This document shows positions 38,675 to 52,484 of a stretch of DNA of 64,000 nucleotides, one piece after another. Position 1 is the stretch's first letter, and every line of letters starts with the position of its first letter. A program made the translations under genes and the position numbers. The stretch is from Sophora flavescens (taxonomy: Eukaryota > Streptophyta > Magnoliopsida > Fabales > Fabaceae), in NCBI GenBank assembly GCA_030762895.1, contig JAUPTC010000178.1:1-64000 (forward strand), given 5' to 3'. The notes under the pieces were generated by a model, which was not told where the DNA came from, did not search any database, and worked only from the letters and a program-made list of their open reading frames with translations.

Positions 38675-40557
38675 TGATGCAAACCAAGGATGATGTCCAA
38701 TTTGAGGCCAAATTAATATTTTTGATGAAAATTTTATTTTCATTGTGGTGAACCCGTATGCTTGATTTGGTCAGATCTTGAGCTACGAATCTCCGATTGA
38801 TGCATTCTTTGGTGTGCTGGAAAGCTTGGGGAATTAGCTACAAATCATATCTCAGGCCTCTTGACCAAATTCGGCTTCTATCATGGTGAAAAAGGGCTGC
38901 AAGCTTAATACGAATTCTTGGACCTTAAATGAGTTATATGTTAATTGGGCTACACTAAGCTTGATGAATGAGCAAGGCCCATTATGAATGGTGGCTGGCA
39001 CGTTTTGGAACTCACAAAGGAGAGCAACCTTTGGCTTGCATGCCTAGGTAACTCCTTTAGAAGTTATGGAACCACTTTTATTATTTTCTTAAGTAGGATA
39101 GTTTTGTTCTTTTAATAACCACTTAGTGGAGAGTTATGTCTAGGAGTTTATGTCATCTTATGATGTGACCTTTGGTTTTTATTTCCCTATGCTATATGTA
39201 CACACCTATTACATGATGAATGATAACTTTGAGTTCATTTTGGATTGATTCCAATTGTGAGAGTGTTTTCTCTCTTGGGTTCTTCATTGAGCCAACCCTT
39301 GTTCTTATCAAGAATCCAAGATTCTTGTGGCGAACCTCACATTGGCTTATCAAATCCCCTTGGATTTGTGGCGCCTACCTCCCATTTCTCATCTTATCCA
39401 ATTTTGTATTTCATCTTCTTCTATAATTTTGCTTGGTCACTCAAGGATAGATCCGAAAATATATATGTTCCTTGTTAGGATCATATCATTTTGGTATCTA
39501 GAGCCATCCTTCCTAGAGTGACTTATGATTTTCTTTTCTTTAACATTTTTATTTTTTTTTTTCGGAAGTTTGAATTTTTCTTGGTGGGTTCTTCATGGAG
39601 CCACTAATGAAAAAAATGATGCCAAGAAAAATGGAGGATCTTTTCTATTCTAGATGCTATGTGAAGGACAAGATATGTAGCTTGGTCATTGATAGAAAGG
39701 GTTACATCAACCTAGCTAGTACCACCATGGTGAAAAAGTTGGGACTTCCTCTTCTAGAGCATCCACAACCGTATGTCATTTGGAGCATCCCGGAGTTAAG
39801 TGATTTCGGTGACGTGATGGTGAGCAGAACAAGTACAAGTGCCATTCGGATTGGGAGATATGAAGATGGCGTTTTATGTGATGTGGTGCCCATGGAAGCG
39901 AAGCACTTGTTACTTGAGGCGTCCATGGAGGATTGAGCGACAAGCGAAATATGATGTCTACAACAATAGGTACTCATTTGTATTTAATATTCGTAAAATT
40001 AATCTTGGATCATGGTCACCAAAACAAGTGTATGAAGATCAAATGTACTTGAAAGGAGAGAGTGAGAAAAAAGAATGATTGAGAAAACAATAAAAGAAGA
40101 GTGTTCGGTGAATGAGGAAAGCAAAGAAGGAGAAGTAATAAAAAAAGGAAAGCCATGAGAAAAAGGTAGAAGAAAAGGGAATGGAGGAAAACAAACAGAA
40201 TGAAAAGCGATGTTGAGAAAAGGCGGAGACTGCATTTTTGAAGGGGAAAATAAAAAGAAAAAAATTGAGGCAAAGGTTGAAAGAAGAATTGAGAGTCTTC
40301 CTATAAAAGAAAATAAGGTGAAGGGAGGAATGTTGGCAAGGCAGTCTATATATATCTTTCTATGTAAAGATGCTTGTTTGACTACTAATGCAAACTCTTT
40401 TGCCTAGAGGCGATGACTCTATTTTGAAGGAAGTTGAAGAAACAATTCCAAGAGAGGTGCCGCATGGATTCAAAATGGTTGTGTTTGAACCCGGAGGATA
40501 AAGAAGACTCCCTAAGGCAATAAATTCGAGAGTCGAATTCTTTTCAAGAGGAGGGAA
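38675..40557 (+). repeat. Unit 21
   Basis: LTR 38675-39488, four T before the PBS. It keeps GCATCCCGG, but an extra A (CTTGAGGCG, about 39915) ends the joined frame after LLLEASMED (39595-39936). Substitutions at 39988-40016 (AATATTCG, AATCTTGG, CATGGTCACC). The LTR22 junction carries CGAGAGTCG. Confidence 0.94.
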
Positions 40558-42439
40558 TGATGCAAACCAAGGATGATGTCCAATTTGAGGCCAAATTAAT
40601 ATTTTTGATGAAAATTTTATTTTCATTGTGGTGAACCCGTATGCTTGATTTGGTCAGATCTTGAGCTACGAATCTCCGATTGATGCATTCTTTGGTGTGC
40701 TGGAAAGCTTGGGGAATTAGCTACAAATCATATCTCAGGCCTCTTGACCAAATTCGGCTTCTATCATGGTGAAAAAGGGCTGCAAGCTTAATACGAATTC
40801 TTGGACCTTAAATGAGTTATATGTTAATTGGGCTACACTAAGCTTGATGAATGAGCAAGGCCCATTATGAATGGTGGCTGGCACGTTTTGGAACTCACAA
40901 AGGAGAGCAACCTTTGGCTTGCATGCCTAGGTAACTCCTTTAGAAGTTATGGAACCACTTTTATTATTTTCTTAAGTAGGATAGTTTTGTTCTTTTAATA
41001 ACCACTTAGTGGAGAGTTATGTCTAGGAGTTTATGTCATCTTATGATGTGACCTTTGGTTTTTATTTCCCTATGCTATATGTACACACCTATTACATGAT
41101 GAATGATAACTTTGAGTTCATTTTGGATTGATTCCAATTGTGAGAGTGTTTTCTCTCTTGGGTTCTTCATTGAGCCAACCCTTGTTCTTATCAAGAATCC
41201 AAGATTCTTGTGGCGAACCTCACATTGGCTTATCAAATCCCCTTGGATTTGTGGCGCCTACCTCCCATTTCTCATCTTATCCAATTTTGTATTTCATCTT
41301 CTTCTATAATTTTGCTTGGTCACTCAAGGATAGATCCGAAAATATATATGTTCCTTGTTAGGATCATATCATTTGGTATCTAGAGCCATCCTTCCTAGAG
41401 TGACTTATGATTTTTCTTTTTTTCAACTTTTTCTTTTTTTTTTTTTTCGGAAGTTTGAATTTTTCTTGGTGGGTTCTTCATGGAGCCACTAATGAAGAAA
41501 AATGATGCCAAGAAAATGGAGGATCTTTTCTATTCTAGATGCTATGTGAAGGACAAGATATGTAGCTTGGTCATTGATAGAAAGGGTTACATCAACCTAG
41601 CTAGTACCACCATGGTGAAAAAGTTGGGACTTCCTCTTCTAGAGCATCCACAACCGTATGTCATTTGGAGCATCCGGAGTTAAGTGATTTCGGTGATGTG
41701 ATGGTGAGCAGAACAAGTACAAGTGCCATTCGGATTGGGAGATATGAAGATGGCGTTTTATGTGATGTGGTGCCCATGGAAGCGAAGCACTTGTTACTTG
41801 GGCGTCCATGGAGGATTGAGCGACAAGCGAAATATGATGTCTACAACAATAGGTACTCATTTGTATTTAATAATCGTAAAATTACTCTTGGATCATTGTC
41901 ACCAAAACAAGTGTATGAAGATCAAATGTACTTGAAAGGAGAGAGTGAGAAAAAAGAATGATTGAGAAAACAATAAAAGAATACTGATCGGTGAATGAGG
42001 AAAGCAAATAAGAAGAAGTAATAAAAAAGGAAAGCCATGAAAAAAAGCTAGAAGAAAATGGAATGGAGGAAAACAAACAGAATGAAAAGCGATGTTGAGA
42101 AAAAGGCGGAGACTGCATTTTTGAAGGGGAAAATAAAAAGAAAAAAATTGAGGCAAAGGTTGAAAGAAGAATTGAGAGTCTTCCTATAAAAGAAAATAAG
42201 GTGAAGGGAGGAATGTTGGCAAGGCAGTCTATATATATCTTTCTATGTAAAGATGCTTGTTTGACTACTAATGCAAACTCTTTTGCCTAGAGGCGATGAC
42301 TCTATTTTGAAGGAAGTTGAAGAAACAATTCCAAGAGAGGTGCCGCATGGATTCAAAATGGTTGTGTTTGAACCCGGAGGATAAAGAAGACTCCCTAAGG
42401 CAATAAATTCGAGGTCGAATTCTTTTCAAGAGGAGGGAA
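40558..42439 (+). repeat. Unit 22
   Basis: LTR 40558-41371, PBS from 41374. The N-terminal frame is MEPLMKKNDAKKMEDLF (41480). A substitution cluster lies in the linker at 41980-42062 (GAATACTGATCGG, AAATAAGAAGAAG, GAAAAAAAGCTAG, AAAATGGAATGG). Confidence 0.94.
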
Positions 42440-44319
42440 TGATGCAAACCAAGGATGATGTCAATTTGAGGCCAAATTAATATTTTTGATGAAAATTTTA
42501 TTTTCATTGTGGTGAACCCGTATGCTTGATTTGGTCAGATCTTGAGCTACGAATCTCCGATTGATGCATTCTTTGGTGTGCTGGAAAGCTTGGGAATTAG
42601 CTACAAATCATATCTCAGGCCTCTTGACCAAATTCGGCTTCTATCATGGTGAAAAAGGGCTGCAAGCTTAATACGAATTCTTGGACCTTAAATGAGTTAT
42701 ATGTTAATTGGGCTACACTAAGCTTGATGAATGAGCAAGGCCCATTATGAATGGTGGCTGGCACGTTTTGGAACTCACAAAGGAGAGCAACCTTTGGCTT
42801 GCATGCCTAGGTAACTCCTTTAGAAGTTATGGAACCACTTTTATTATTTTCTTAAGTAGGATAGTTTTGTTCTTTTAATAACCACTTAGTGGAGAGTTAT
42901 GTCTAGGAGTTTATGTCATCTTATGATGTGACCTTTGGTTTTTATTTCCCTATGCTATATGTACACACCTATTACATGATGAATGATAACTTTGAGTTCA
43001 TTTTGGATTGATTCCAATTGTGAGAGTGTTTTCTCTCTTGGGTTCTTCATTGAGCCAACCCTTGTTCTTATCAAGAATCCAAGATTCTTGTGGCGAACCT
43101 CACATTGGCTTATCAAATCCCCTTGGATTTGTGGCGCCTACCTCCCATTTCTCATCTTATCCAATTTTGTATTTCATCTTCTTCTATAATTTTGCTTGGT
43201 CACTCAAGGATAGATCCGAAAATATATATGTTCCTTGTTAGGATCATATCATTTGGTATCTAGAGCCATCCTTCCTAGAGTGACTTATGATTTTTCTTTT
43301 TTTCAACTTTTTCTTTTTTTTTTTTCGGAAGTTTGAATTTTTCTTGGTGGGTTCTTCATGGAGCCACTAATGAAAAAAATGATGCCAAGAAAAATGGAGG
43401 ATCTTTTCTATTCTAGATGCTATGTGAAGGACAAGATATGTAGCTTGGTCATTGATAGAAAGGGTTACATCAACCTAGCTAGTACCACCATGGTGAAAAA
43501 GTTGGGACTTCCTCTTCTAGAGCATCCACAACCGTATGTCATTTGGAGCATCCGGAGTTAAGTGATTTCGGTGATGTGATGGTGAGCAGAACAAGTACAA
43601 GTGCCATTCGGATTGGGAGATATGAAGATGGCGTTTTATGTGATGTGGTGCCCATGGAAGCGAAGCACTTGTTACTCAGGCGTCCATGGAGGATTGAGCG
43701 ACAAGCGAAATATGATGTCTACAACAATAGGTACTCATTTGTATTTAATAATCGTAAAATTACTCTTGGATCATTGTCACCAAAACAAGTGTATGAAGAT
43801 CAAATGTACTTGAAAGGAGAGAGTGAGAAAAAAAGAATGATTGAGAAAACAATAAAAGAAGAGTGTTCGGTGAATGAGGAAAGCAAAGAAGGAGAAGTAA
43901 TAAAAAAGGAAAGCCATGAGAAAAAGGTAGAAGAAAAGGGAATGGAGGAAAACAAACAGAATGAAAAGCGATGTTGAGAAAAAGGCGGAGACTGCATTTT
44001 TGAAGGGGAAAATAAAAAGAAAAAAATTGAGGCAAAGGTTGAAAGAAGAATTGAGAGTCTTCCTATAAAAGAAAATAAGGTGAAGGGAGGAATGTTGGCA
44101 AGGCAGTCTATATATATCTTTCTATGTAAAGATGCTTGTTTGACTACTAATGCAAACTCTTTTGCCTAGAGCGATGACTCTATTTTGAAGGAAGTTGAAG
44201 AAACAATTCCAAGAGAGGTGGCGCATGGATTCAAAATGGTTGTGTTTGAACCCGGAGGATAAAGAAGACTCCCTAAGGCAATAAATTCGAGGTCGAATTC
44301 TTTTTCAAGAGGGAGGGAA
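42440..44319 (+). repeat. Unit 23
   Basis: LTR 42440-43251, PBS from 43254. CTCAGGCG near 43676 gives the LLLR variant with an extra T-to-C change, shared with unit 26. The second protease frame is 43543-43977. GAGGTGGCGCATGG near 44215. Confidence 0.94.
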
Positions 44320-46200
44320 TGATGCAAACCAAGGATGATGTCCAATTTGAGGCCAAATTAATATTTTTGATGAAAATTTTATTTTCATTGTGGTGAACCC
44401 GTATGCTTGATTTGGTCAGATCTTGAGCTACGAATCTCCGATTGATGCATTCTTTGGTGTGCTGGAAAGCTTGGGGAATTAGCTACAAATCATATCTCAG
44501 GCCTCTTGACCAAATTCGGCTTCTATCATGGTGAAAAAGGGCTGCAAGCTTAATACGAATTCTTGGACCTTAAATGAGTTATATGTTAATTGGGCTACAC
44601 TAAGCTTGATGAATGAGCAAGGCCCATTATGAATGGTGGCTGGCACGGTTTTGGAACTCACAAAGGAGAGCAACCTTTGGCTTGCATGCCTAGGTAACTC
44701 CTTTAGAAGTTATGGAACCACTTTTATTATTTTCTTAAGTAGGATAGTTTTGTTCTTTTAATAACCACTTAGTGGAGAGTTATGTCTAGGAGTTTATGTC
44801 ATCTTATGATGTGACCTTTGGTTTTTATTTCCCTATGCTATATGTACACACCTATTACATGATGAATGATAACTTTGAGTTCATTTTGGATTGATTCCAA
44901 TTGTGAGAGTGTTTTCTCTCTTGGGTTCTTCATTGAGCCAACCCTTGTTCTTATCAAGAATCCAAGATTCTTGTGGCGAACCTCACATTGGCTTATCAAA
45001 TCCCCTTGGATTTGTGGCGCCTACCTCCCATTTCTCATCTTATCCAATTTTGTATTTCATCTTCTTCTATAATTTTGCTTGGTCACTCAAGGATAGATCC
45101 GAAAATATATATGTTCCTTGTTAGGATCATATCATTTGGTATCTAGAGCCATCCTTCCTAGAGTGACTTATGATTTTCTTTTCTTCAACTTTTTCTTTTT
45201 TTTTTTTAGGAATTTTTAATTTTTCTTGGTGGGTTCTTCATGGAGCCACTAATGAAAAAAATGATGCCAAGAAAAATGGAGGATCTTTTCTATTCTAGAT
45301 GCTATGTGAAGGACAAGATATGTAGCTTGGTCATTGATAGAAAGGGTTACATCAACCTAGCTAGTACCACCATGGTGAAAAAGTTGGGACTTCCTCTTCT
45401 AGAGCATCCACAACCGTATGTCATTTGGAGCATCCCGGAGTTAAGTGATTTCGGTGATGTGATGGTGAGCAGAACAAGTACAAGTGCCATTCGGATTGGG
45501 AGATATGAAGATGGCGTTTTATGTGATGTGGTGCCCATGGAAGCGAAGCACTTGTTACTTGGGCGTCCATGGAGGATTGAGCGACAAGCGAAATATGATG
45601 TCTACAACAATAGGTACTCATTTGTATTTAATAATCGTAAAATTACTCTTGGATCATTGTCACCAAAACAAGTGTATGAAGATCAAATGTACTTGAAAGG
45701 AGAGAGTGAGAAAAAAAGAATGATTGAGAAAACAATAAAAGAAGAGTGTTCGGTGAATGAGGAAAGCAAAGAAGGAGAAGTAATAAAAAAAAGGAAAGCC
45801 ATGAGAAAAAGGTAGAAGAAAAGGGAATGGAGGAAAACAAACAGAATGAAAGCGATGTTGAGAAAAGGCGGAGACTGCATTTTTGAAGGGGAAAATAAAA
45901 AGAAAAAAATTGAGGCAAAGGTTGAAAGAAGAATTGAGAGTCTTCCTATAAAAGAAAATAAGGTGAAGGGAGGAATGTTGGCAAGGCAGTCTATATATAT
46001 CTTTCTATGTAAAGATGCTTGTTTGACTACTAATGCAAACTCTTTGCCTAGAGGCGATGACTCTATTTTGAAGGAAGTTGAAGAAACAATTCCAAGAGAG
46101 GTGCCGCATGGATTCAAAATGGTTGTGTTTGAACCCGGAGGATAAAGAAGACTCCCTAAGGCAATAAATTCGAGGTCGAATTCTTTTCAAGAGGAGGGAA
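44320..46200 (+). repeat. Unit 24
   Basis: LTR 44320-45134, with CACGGTTTTGG near 44645. PBS from 45137. After the T run the sequence reads TTAGGAATTTTTAATTT instead of TTGGAAGTTTGAATTT. Protease remnant in one frame (45240-45815). Confidence 0.94.
45240..45815 (+). pseudogene. Retropepsin-like remnant plus start of linker, unit 24 (191 codons)
   Basis: Starting at MEPLMKKMMPRKMEDLF, the frame crosses the entire protease remnant and the first part of the charged linker, ending at KKRKAMRKR. The active site is the degenerate VIDRKGY. The N terminus MKKMMPRK is a frame-shifted version of the ancestral KKNDAKK, restored by an extra A before ATGGAGG. No gag lies upstream: only about 100 bp separate the PBS from this ATG. 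Confidence 0.8.
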
Positions 46201-48081
46201 TGATGCAAACCAAGGATGATGTCCAATTTGAGGCCAAATTAATATTTTTGATGAAAATTTTATTTTCATTGTGGTGAACCCGTATGCTTGATTTGGTCAG
46301 ATCTTGAGCTACGAATCTCCGATTGATGCATTCTTTGGTGTGCTGGAAAGCTTGGGGAATTAGCTACAAATCATATCTCAGGCCTCTTGACCAAATTCGG
46401 CTTCTATCATGGTGAAAAAGGGCTGCAAGCTTAATACGAATTCTTGGACCTTAAATGAGTTATATGTTAATTGGGCTACACTAAGCTTGATGAATGAGCA
46501 AGGCCCATTATGAATGGTGGCTGGCACGTTTTTGGAACTCACAAAGGAGAGCAACCTTTGGCTTGCATGCCTAGGTAACTCCTTTAGAAGTTATGGAACC
46601 ACTTTTATTATTTTCTTAAGTAGGATAGTTTTGTTCTTTTAATAACCACTTAGTGGAGAGTTATGTCTAGGAGTTTATGTCATCTTATGATGTGACCTTT
46701 GGTTTTTATTTCCCTATGCTATATGTACACACCTATTACATGATGAATGATAACTTTGAGTTCATTTTGGATTGATTCCAATTGTGAGAGTGTTTTCTCT
46801 CTTGGGTTCTTCATTGAGCCAACCCTTGTTCTTATCAAGAATCCAAGATTCTTGTGGCGAACCTCACATTGGCTTATCAAATCCCCTTGGATTTGTGGCG
46901 CCTACCTCCCATTTCTCATCTTATCCAATTTTGTATTTCATCTTCTTCTATAATTTTGCTTGGTCACTCAAGGATAGATCCGAAAATATATATGTTCCTT
47001 GTTAGGATCATATCATTTTGGTATCTAGAGCCATCCTTCCTAGAGTGACTTATGATTTTCTTTTCTTCAACTTTTTTTTTTTTTTTTTTTGGAAGTTTGA
47101 ATTTTTCTTGGTGGGTTCTTCATGGAGCCACTAATGAAAAAAATGATGCCAAGAAAAATGGAGGATCTTTTCTATTCTAGATGCTATGTGAAGGACAAGA
47201 TATGTAGCTTGGTCATTGATAGAAAGGGTTACATCAACCTAGCTAGTACCACCATGGTGAAAAAGTTGGGACTTCCTCTTCTAGAGCATCCACAACCGTA
47301 TGTCATTTGGAGCATCCGGAGTTAAGTGATTTCGGTGATGTGATGGTGAGCAGAACAAGTACAAGTGCCATTCGGATTGGGAGATATGAAGATGGCGTTT
47401 TATGTGATGTGGTGCCCATGGAAGCGAAGCACTTGTTACTTGGGCGTCCATGGAGGATTGAGCGACAAGCGAAATATGATGTCTACAACAATAGGTACTC
47501 ATTTGTATTTAATAATCGTAAAATTACTCTTGGATCATTGTCACCAAAACAAGTGTATGAAGATCAAATGTACTTGAAAGGAGAGAGTGAGAAAAAAAGA
47601 ATGATTGAGAAAACAATAAAAGAAGAGTGTTCGGTGAATGAGGAAAGCAAAGAAGGAGAAGTAATAAAAAAGGAAAGCCATGAGAAAAAGGTAGAAGAAA
47701 AGGGAATGGAGGAAAACAAACAGAATGAAAGCGATGTTGAGAAAAAGGCGGAGACTGCATTTTTGAAGGGGAAAATAAAAAGAAAAAAATTGAGGCAAAG
47801 GTTGAAAGAAGAATTGAGAGTCTTCCTATAAAAGAAAATAAGGTGAAGGGAGGAATGTTGGCAAGGCAGTCTATATATATCTTTCTATGTAAAGATGCTT
47901 GTTTGACTACTAATGCAAACTCTTTGCCTAGAGGCGATGACTCTATTTTGAAGGAAGTTGAAGAAACAATTCCAAGAGAGGTGCCGCATGGATTCAAAAT
48001 GGTTGTGTTTGAACCCGGAGGATAAAGAAGACTCCCTAAGGCAATAAATTCGAGGTCGAATTCTTTTCAAGAGGGAGGGAA
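46201..48081 (+). repeat. Unit 25
   Basis: LTR 46201-47015, four T before the PBS. Uninterrupted poly-T leader. Second protease frame 47307-47831 (174 codons) through the linker to LRVFL. Pre-RT spacer frame 47843-48025. Confidence 0.94.
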
Positions 48082-49955
48082 TGATGCAAACCAAGGATGA
48101 TGTCCAATTTGAGGCCAAATTAATATTTTTGATGAAAATTTTATTTTCATTGTGGTGAACCCGTATGCTTGATTTGGTCAGATCTTGAGCTACGAATCTC
48201 CGATTGATGCATTCTTTGGTGTGCTGGAAAGCTTGGGGAATTAGCTACAAATCATATCTCAGGCCTCTTGACCAAATTCGGCTTCTATCATGGTGAAAAA
48301 GGGCTGCAAGCTTAATACGAATTCTTGGACCTTAAATGAGTTATATGTTAATTGGGCTACACTAAGCTTGATGAATGAGCAAGGCCCATTATGAATGGTG
48401 GCTGGCACGTTTTTGGAACTCACAAAGGAGAGCAACCTTTGGCTTGCATGCCTAGGTAACTCCTTTAGAAGTTATGGAACCACTTTTATTATTTTCTTAA
48501 GTAGGATAGTTTTGTTCTTTTAATAACCACTTAGTGGAGAGTTATGTCTAGGAGTTTATGTCATCTTATGATGTGACCTTTGGTTTTTATTTCCCTATGC
48601 TATATGTACACACCTATTACATGATGAATGATAACTTTGAGTTCATTTTGGATTGATTCCAATTGTGAGAGTGTTTTCTCTCTTGGGTTCTTCATTGAGC
48701 CAACCCTTGTTCTTATCAAGAATCCAAGATTCTTGTGGCGAACCTCACATTGGCTTATCAAATCCCCTTGGATTTGTGGCGCCTACCTCCCATTTCTCAT
48801 CTTATCCAATTTTGTATTTCATCTTCTTCTATAATTTTGCTTGGTCACTCAAGGATAGATCCGAAAATATATATGTTCCTTGTTAGGATCATATCATTTT
48901 GGTATCTAGAGCCATCCTTCCTAGAGTGACTTATGATTTTCTTTTCTTCAACTTTTTTTTTTTTTTCGGAAGTTTGAATTTTTCTTGGTGGGTTCTTCAT
49001 GGAGCCACTAATGAAAAAAATGATGCCAAGAAAAATGGAGGATCTTTTCTATTCTAGATGCTATGTGAAGGACAAGATATGTAGCTTGGTCATTGATAGA
49101 AAGGGTTACATCAACCTAGCTAGTACCACCATGGTGAAAAAGTTGGGACTTCCTCTTCTAGAGCATCCACAACCGTATGTCATTTGGAGCATCCGGAGTT
49201 AAGTGATTTCGGTGATGTGATGGTGAGCAGAACAAGTACAAGTGCCATTCGGATTGGGAGATATGAAGATGGCGTTTTATGTGATGTGGTGCCCATGGAA
49301 GCGAAGCACTTGTTGCTCAGGCGTCCATGGAGGATTGAGCGACAAGCGAAATATGATGTCTACAACAATAGGTACTCATTTGTATTTAATAATCGTAAAA
49401 TTACTCTTGGATCATTGTCACCAAAACAAGTGTATGAAGATCAAATGTACTTGAAAGGAGAGTGAGAAAAAAAGAATGATTGAGAAAACAATAAAAGAAG
49501 AGTGTTCGGTGAATGAGGAAAGCAAAGAAGGAGAAGTAATAAAAAGGAAAGCCATGAGAAAAAGGTAGAAGAAAAGGGAATGGAGGAAAACAAACAGAAT
49601 GAAAGCGATGTTGAGAAAAAGGCGGAGACTGCATTTTTGAAGGGGAAAATAAAAAGAAAAAAATTGAGGCAAAGGTTGAAAGAAGAATTGAGAGTCTTCC
49701 TATAAAAGAAAATAAGGTGAAGGGAGGAATGTTGGCAAGGCAGTCTATATATATCTTTCTATGTAAAGATGCTTGTTTGACTACTAATGCAAACTCTTTG
49801 CCTAGAGGCGATGACTCTATTTTGAAGGAAGTTGAAGAAACAATTCCAAGAGAGGTGCCGCATGGATTCAAAATGGTTGTGTTTGAACCCGGAGGATAAA
49901 GAAGACTCCCTAAGGCAATAAATTCGAGAGTCGAATTCTTTTCAAGAGGAGGGAA
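48082..49955 (+). repeat. Unit 26
   Basis: LTR 48082-48896, four T before the PBS. GTTGCTCAGGCG near 49313 (LLLR variant). Two bases are missing in GGAGAGTGAG near 49459, so the second protease frame stops at LKGE. The LTR27 junction carries CGAGAGTCG like unit 21. Confidence 0.94.
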
Positions 49956-51831
49956 TGATGCAAACCAAGGATGATGTCCAATTTGAGGCCAAATTAATAT
50001 TTTTGATGAAAATTTTATTTTCATTGTGGTGAACCCGTATGCTTGATTTGGTCAGATCTTGAGCTACGAATCTCCGATTGATGCATTCTTTGGTGTGCTG
50101 GAAAGCTTGGGGAATTAGCTACAAATCATATCTCAGGCCTCTTGACCAAATTCGGCTTCTATCATGGTGAAAAAGGGCTGCAAGCTTAATACGAATTCTT
50201 GGACCTTAAATGAGTTATATGTTAATTGGGCTACACTAAGCTTGATGAATGAGCAAGGCCCATTATGAATGGTGGCTGGCACGTTTTGGAACTCACAAAG
50301 GAGAGCAACCTTTGGCTTGCATGCCTAGGTAACTCCTTTAGAAGTTATGGAACCACTTTTATTATTTTCTTAAGTAGGATAGTTTTGTTCTTTTAATAAC
50401 CACTTAGTGGAGAGTTATGTCTAGGAGTTTATGTCATCTTATGATGTGACCTTTGGTTTTTATTTCCCTATGCTATATGTACACACCTATTACATGATGA
50501 ATGATAACTTTGAGTTCATTTTGGATTGATTCCAATTGTGAGAGTGTTTTCTCTCTTGGGTTCTTCATTGAGCCAACCCTTGTTCTTATCAAGAATCCAA
50601 GATTCTTGTGGCGAACCTCACATTGGCTTATCAAATCCCCTTGGATTTGTGGCGCCTACCTCCCATTTCTCATCTTATCCAATTTTGTATTTCATCTTCT
50701 TCTATAATTTTGCTTGGTCACTCAAGGATAGATCCGAAAATATATATGTTCCTTGTTAGGATCATATCATTTGGTATCTAGAGCCATCCTTCCTAGAGTG
50801 ACTTATTATTTATCTTTTTTTCAACTTTTTATTTTTTTTTCGGAAGTTTTAATTTTTCTTTGTGGGTTCTTCATGGAGCCACTAATGAAAAAAATGATGC
50901 CAAGAAAAATGGAGGATCTTTTCTATTCTAGATGCTATGTGAAGGACAAGATATGTAGCTTGGTCATTGATAGAAAGGGTTACATGAAGCTAGCTAGTAC
51001 CAGCATGGTGTTATAGTTGTGACTTCCTCTTCTAGAGCATCCACAACCGTATGTCATTTGGAGCATCCGGAGTTAAGTGATTTCGGTGATGTGATGGTGA
51101 GCAGAACAAGTACAAGTGCCATTCGGATTGGGAGATATGAAGATGGCGTTTTATGTGATGTGGTGCCCATGGAAGCGAAGCACTTGTTACTTAGGCGTCC
51201 ATGGAGGATTGAGCGACAAGCGAAATATGATGTCTACAACAATAGGTACTCATTTGTATTTAATAATCGTAAAATTACTCTTGGATCATTGTCACCAAAA
51301 CAAGTGTATGAAGATCAAATGTACTTGAAAGGAGAGAGTGAGAAAAAAGAATGATTGAGAAAACAATAAAAGAAGAGTGTTCGGTGAATGAGGAAAGCAA
51401 AGAAGGAGAAGTAATAAAAAGGAAAGCCATGAGAAAAAGGTAGAAGAAAAGGGAATGGAGGAAAACAAACAGAATGAAAAGCGATGTTGAGAAAAAGGCG
51501 GAGACTGCATTTTTGAAGGGGAAAATAAAAAGAAAAAAATTGAGGCAAAGGTTGAAAGAAGAATTGAGAGTCTTCCTATAAAAGAAAATAAGGTGAAGGG
51601 AGGAATGTTGGCAAGGCAGTCTATATATATCTTTCTATGTAAAGATGCTTGTTTGACTACTAATGCAAACTCTTTTGCCTAGAGGCGATGACTCTATTTT
51701 GAAGGAAGTTGAAGAAACAATTCCAAGAGAGGTGCCGCATGGATTCAAAATGGTTGTGTTTGAACCCGGAGGATAAAGAAGACTCCCTAAGGCAATAAAT
51801 TCGAGGTCGAATTCTTTTCAAGAGGAGGGAA
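49956..51831 (+). repeat. Unit 27
   Basis: LTR 49956-50769, PBS from 50772. Substitution clusters at 50806-50865 (around the T run) and 50985-51020 (ATGAAGCTAGC, CAGCATGGTGTTATAG), the latter adding an in-frame TAG. LLLR variant near 51192. Confidence 0.94.
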
Positions 51832-52348
51832 TGATGCAAACCAAGGATGATGTCCAATTTGAGGCCAAATTAATATTTTTGATGAAAATTTTATTTTCAT
51901 TGTGGTGAACCCGTATGCTTGATTTGGTCAGATCTTGAGCTACGAATCTCCGATTGATGCATTCTTTGGTGTGCTGGAAAGCTTGGGGAATTAGCTACAA
52001 ATCATATCTCAGGCCTCTTGACCAAATTCGGCTTCTATCATGGTGAAAAAGGGCTGCAAGCTTAATACGAATTCTTGGACCTTAAATGAGTTATATGTTA
52101 ATTGGGCTACACTAAGCTTGATGAATGAGCAAGGCCCATTATGAATGGTGGCTGGCACGTTTTGGAACTCACAAAGGAGAGCAACCTTTGGCTTGCATGC
52201 CTAGGTAACTCCTTTAGAAGTTATGGAACCACTTTTATTATTTTCTTAAGTAGGATAGTTTTGTTCTTTTAATAACCACTTAGTGGAGAGTTATGTCTAG
52301 GAGTTTATGTCATCTTATGATGTGACCTTTGGTTTTTATTTCCCTATG

Positions 52349-52357
52349 CTATATGTA
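52349..52357 (+). promoter_or_regulatory. Possible TATA box in the LTR
   Basis: CTATATGTA lies about 290 bp before the LTR end, in a position suitable for a U3/R boundary, and is kept in units 3-34. In AT-rich DNA such a motif is weak evidence. A second motif, TATATAT at 52617-52623, lies only 22 bp from the LTR end and is too close to it to leave room for R and U5. Confidence 0.3.
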
Positions 52358-52465
52358 CACACCTATTACATGATGAATGATAACTTTGAGTTCATTTTGG
52401 ATTGATTCCAATTGTGAGAGTGTTTTCTCTCTTGGGTTCTTCATTGAGCCAACCCTTGTTCTTAT

Positions 52466-52484
52466 CAAGAATCCAAGATTCTTG
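52466..52484. repeat. Perfect 8-bp inverted repeat (hairpin) in the LTR
   Basis: CAAGAATC and GATTCTTG flank a three-base CAA loop. The motif is intact in the diverged partial unit 0 (2-20), in unit 2 (about 3640-3660) and in the central units. In unit 1 the right arm is broken. It lies in the 3' part of the LTR, so it would be in R or U5 of a transcript. Function unknown. Confidence 0.7.

Noticed and set aside
49401..50024. Long minus-strand frames (up to 207 codons) rich in Phe, Leu and Ser
   Set aside because: They are the complement of the purine-rich linker and the neighbouring remnant. They recur in every unit with shifting ends and contain no recognisable domain.
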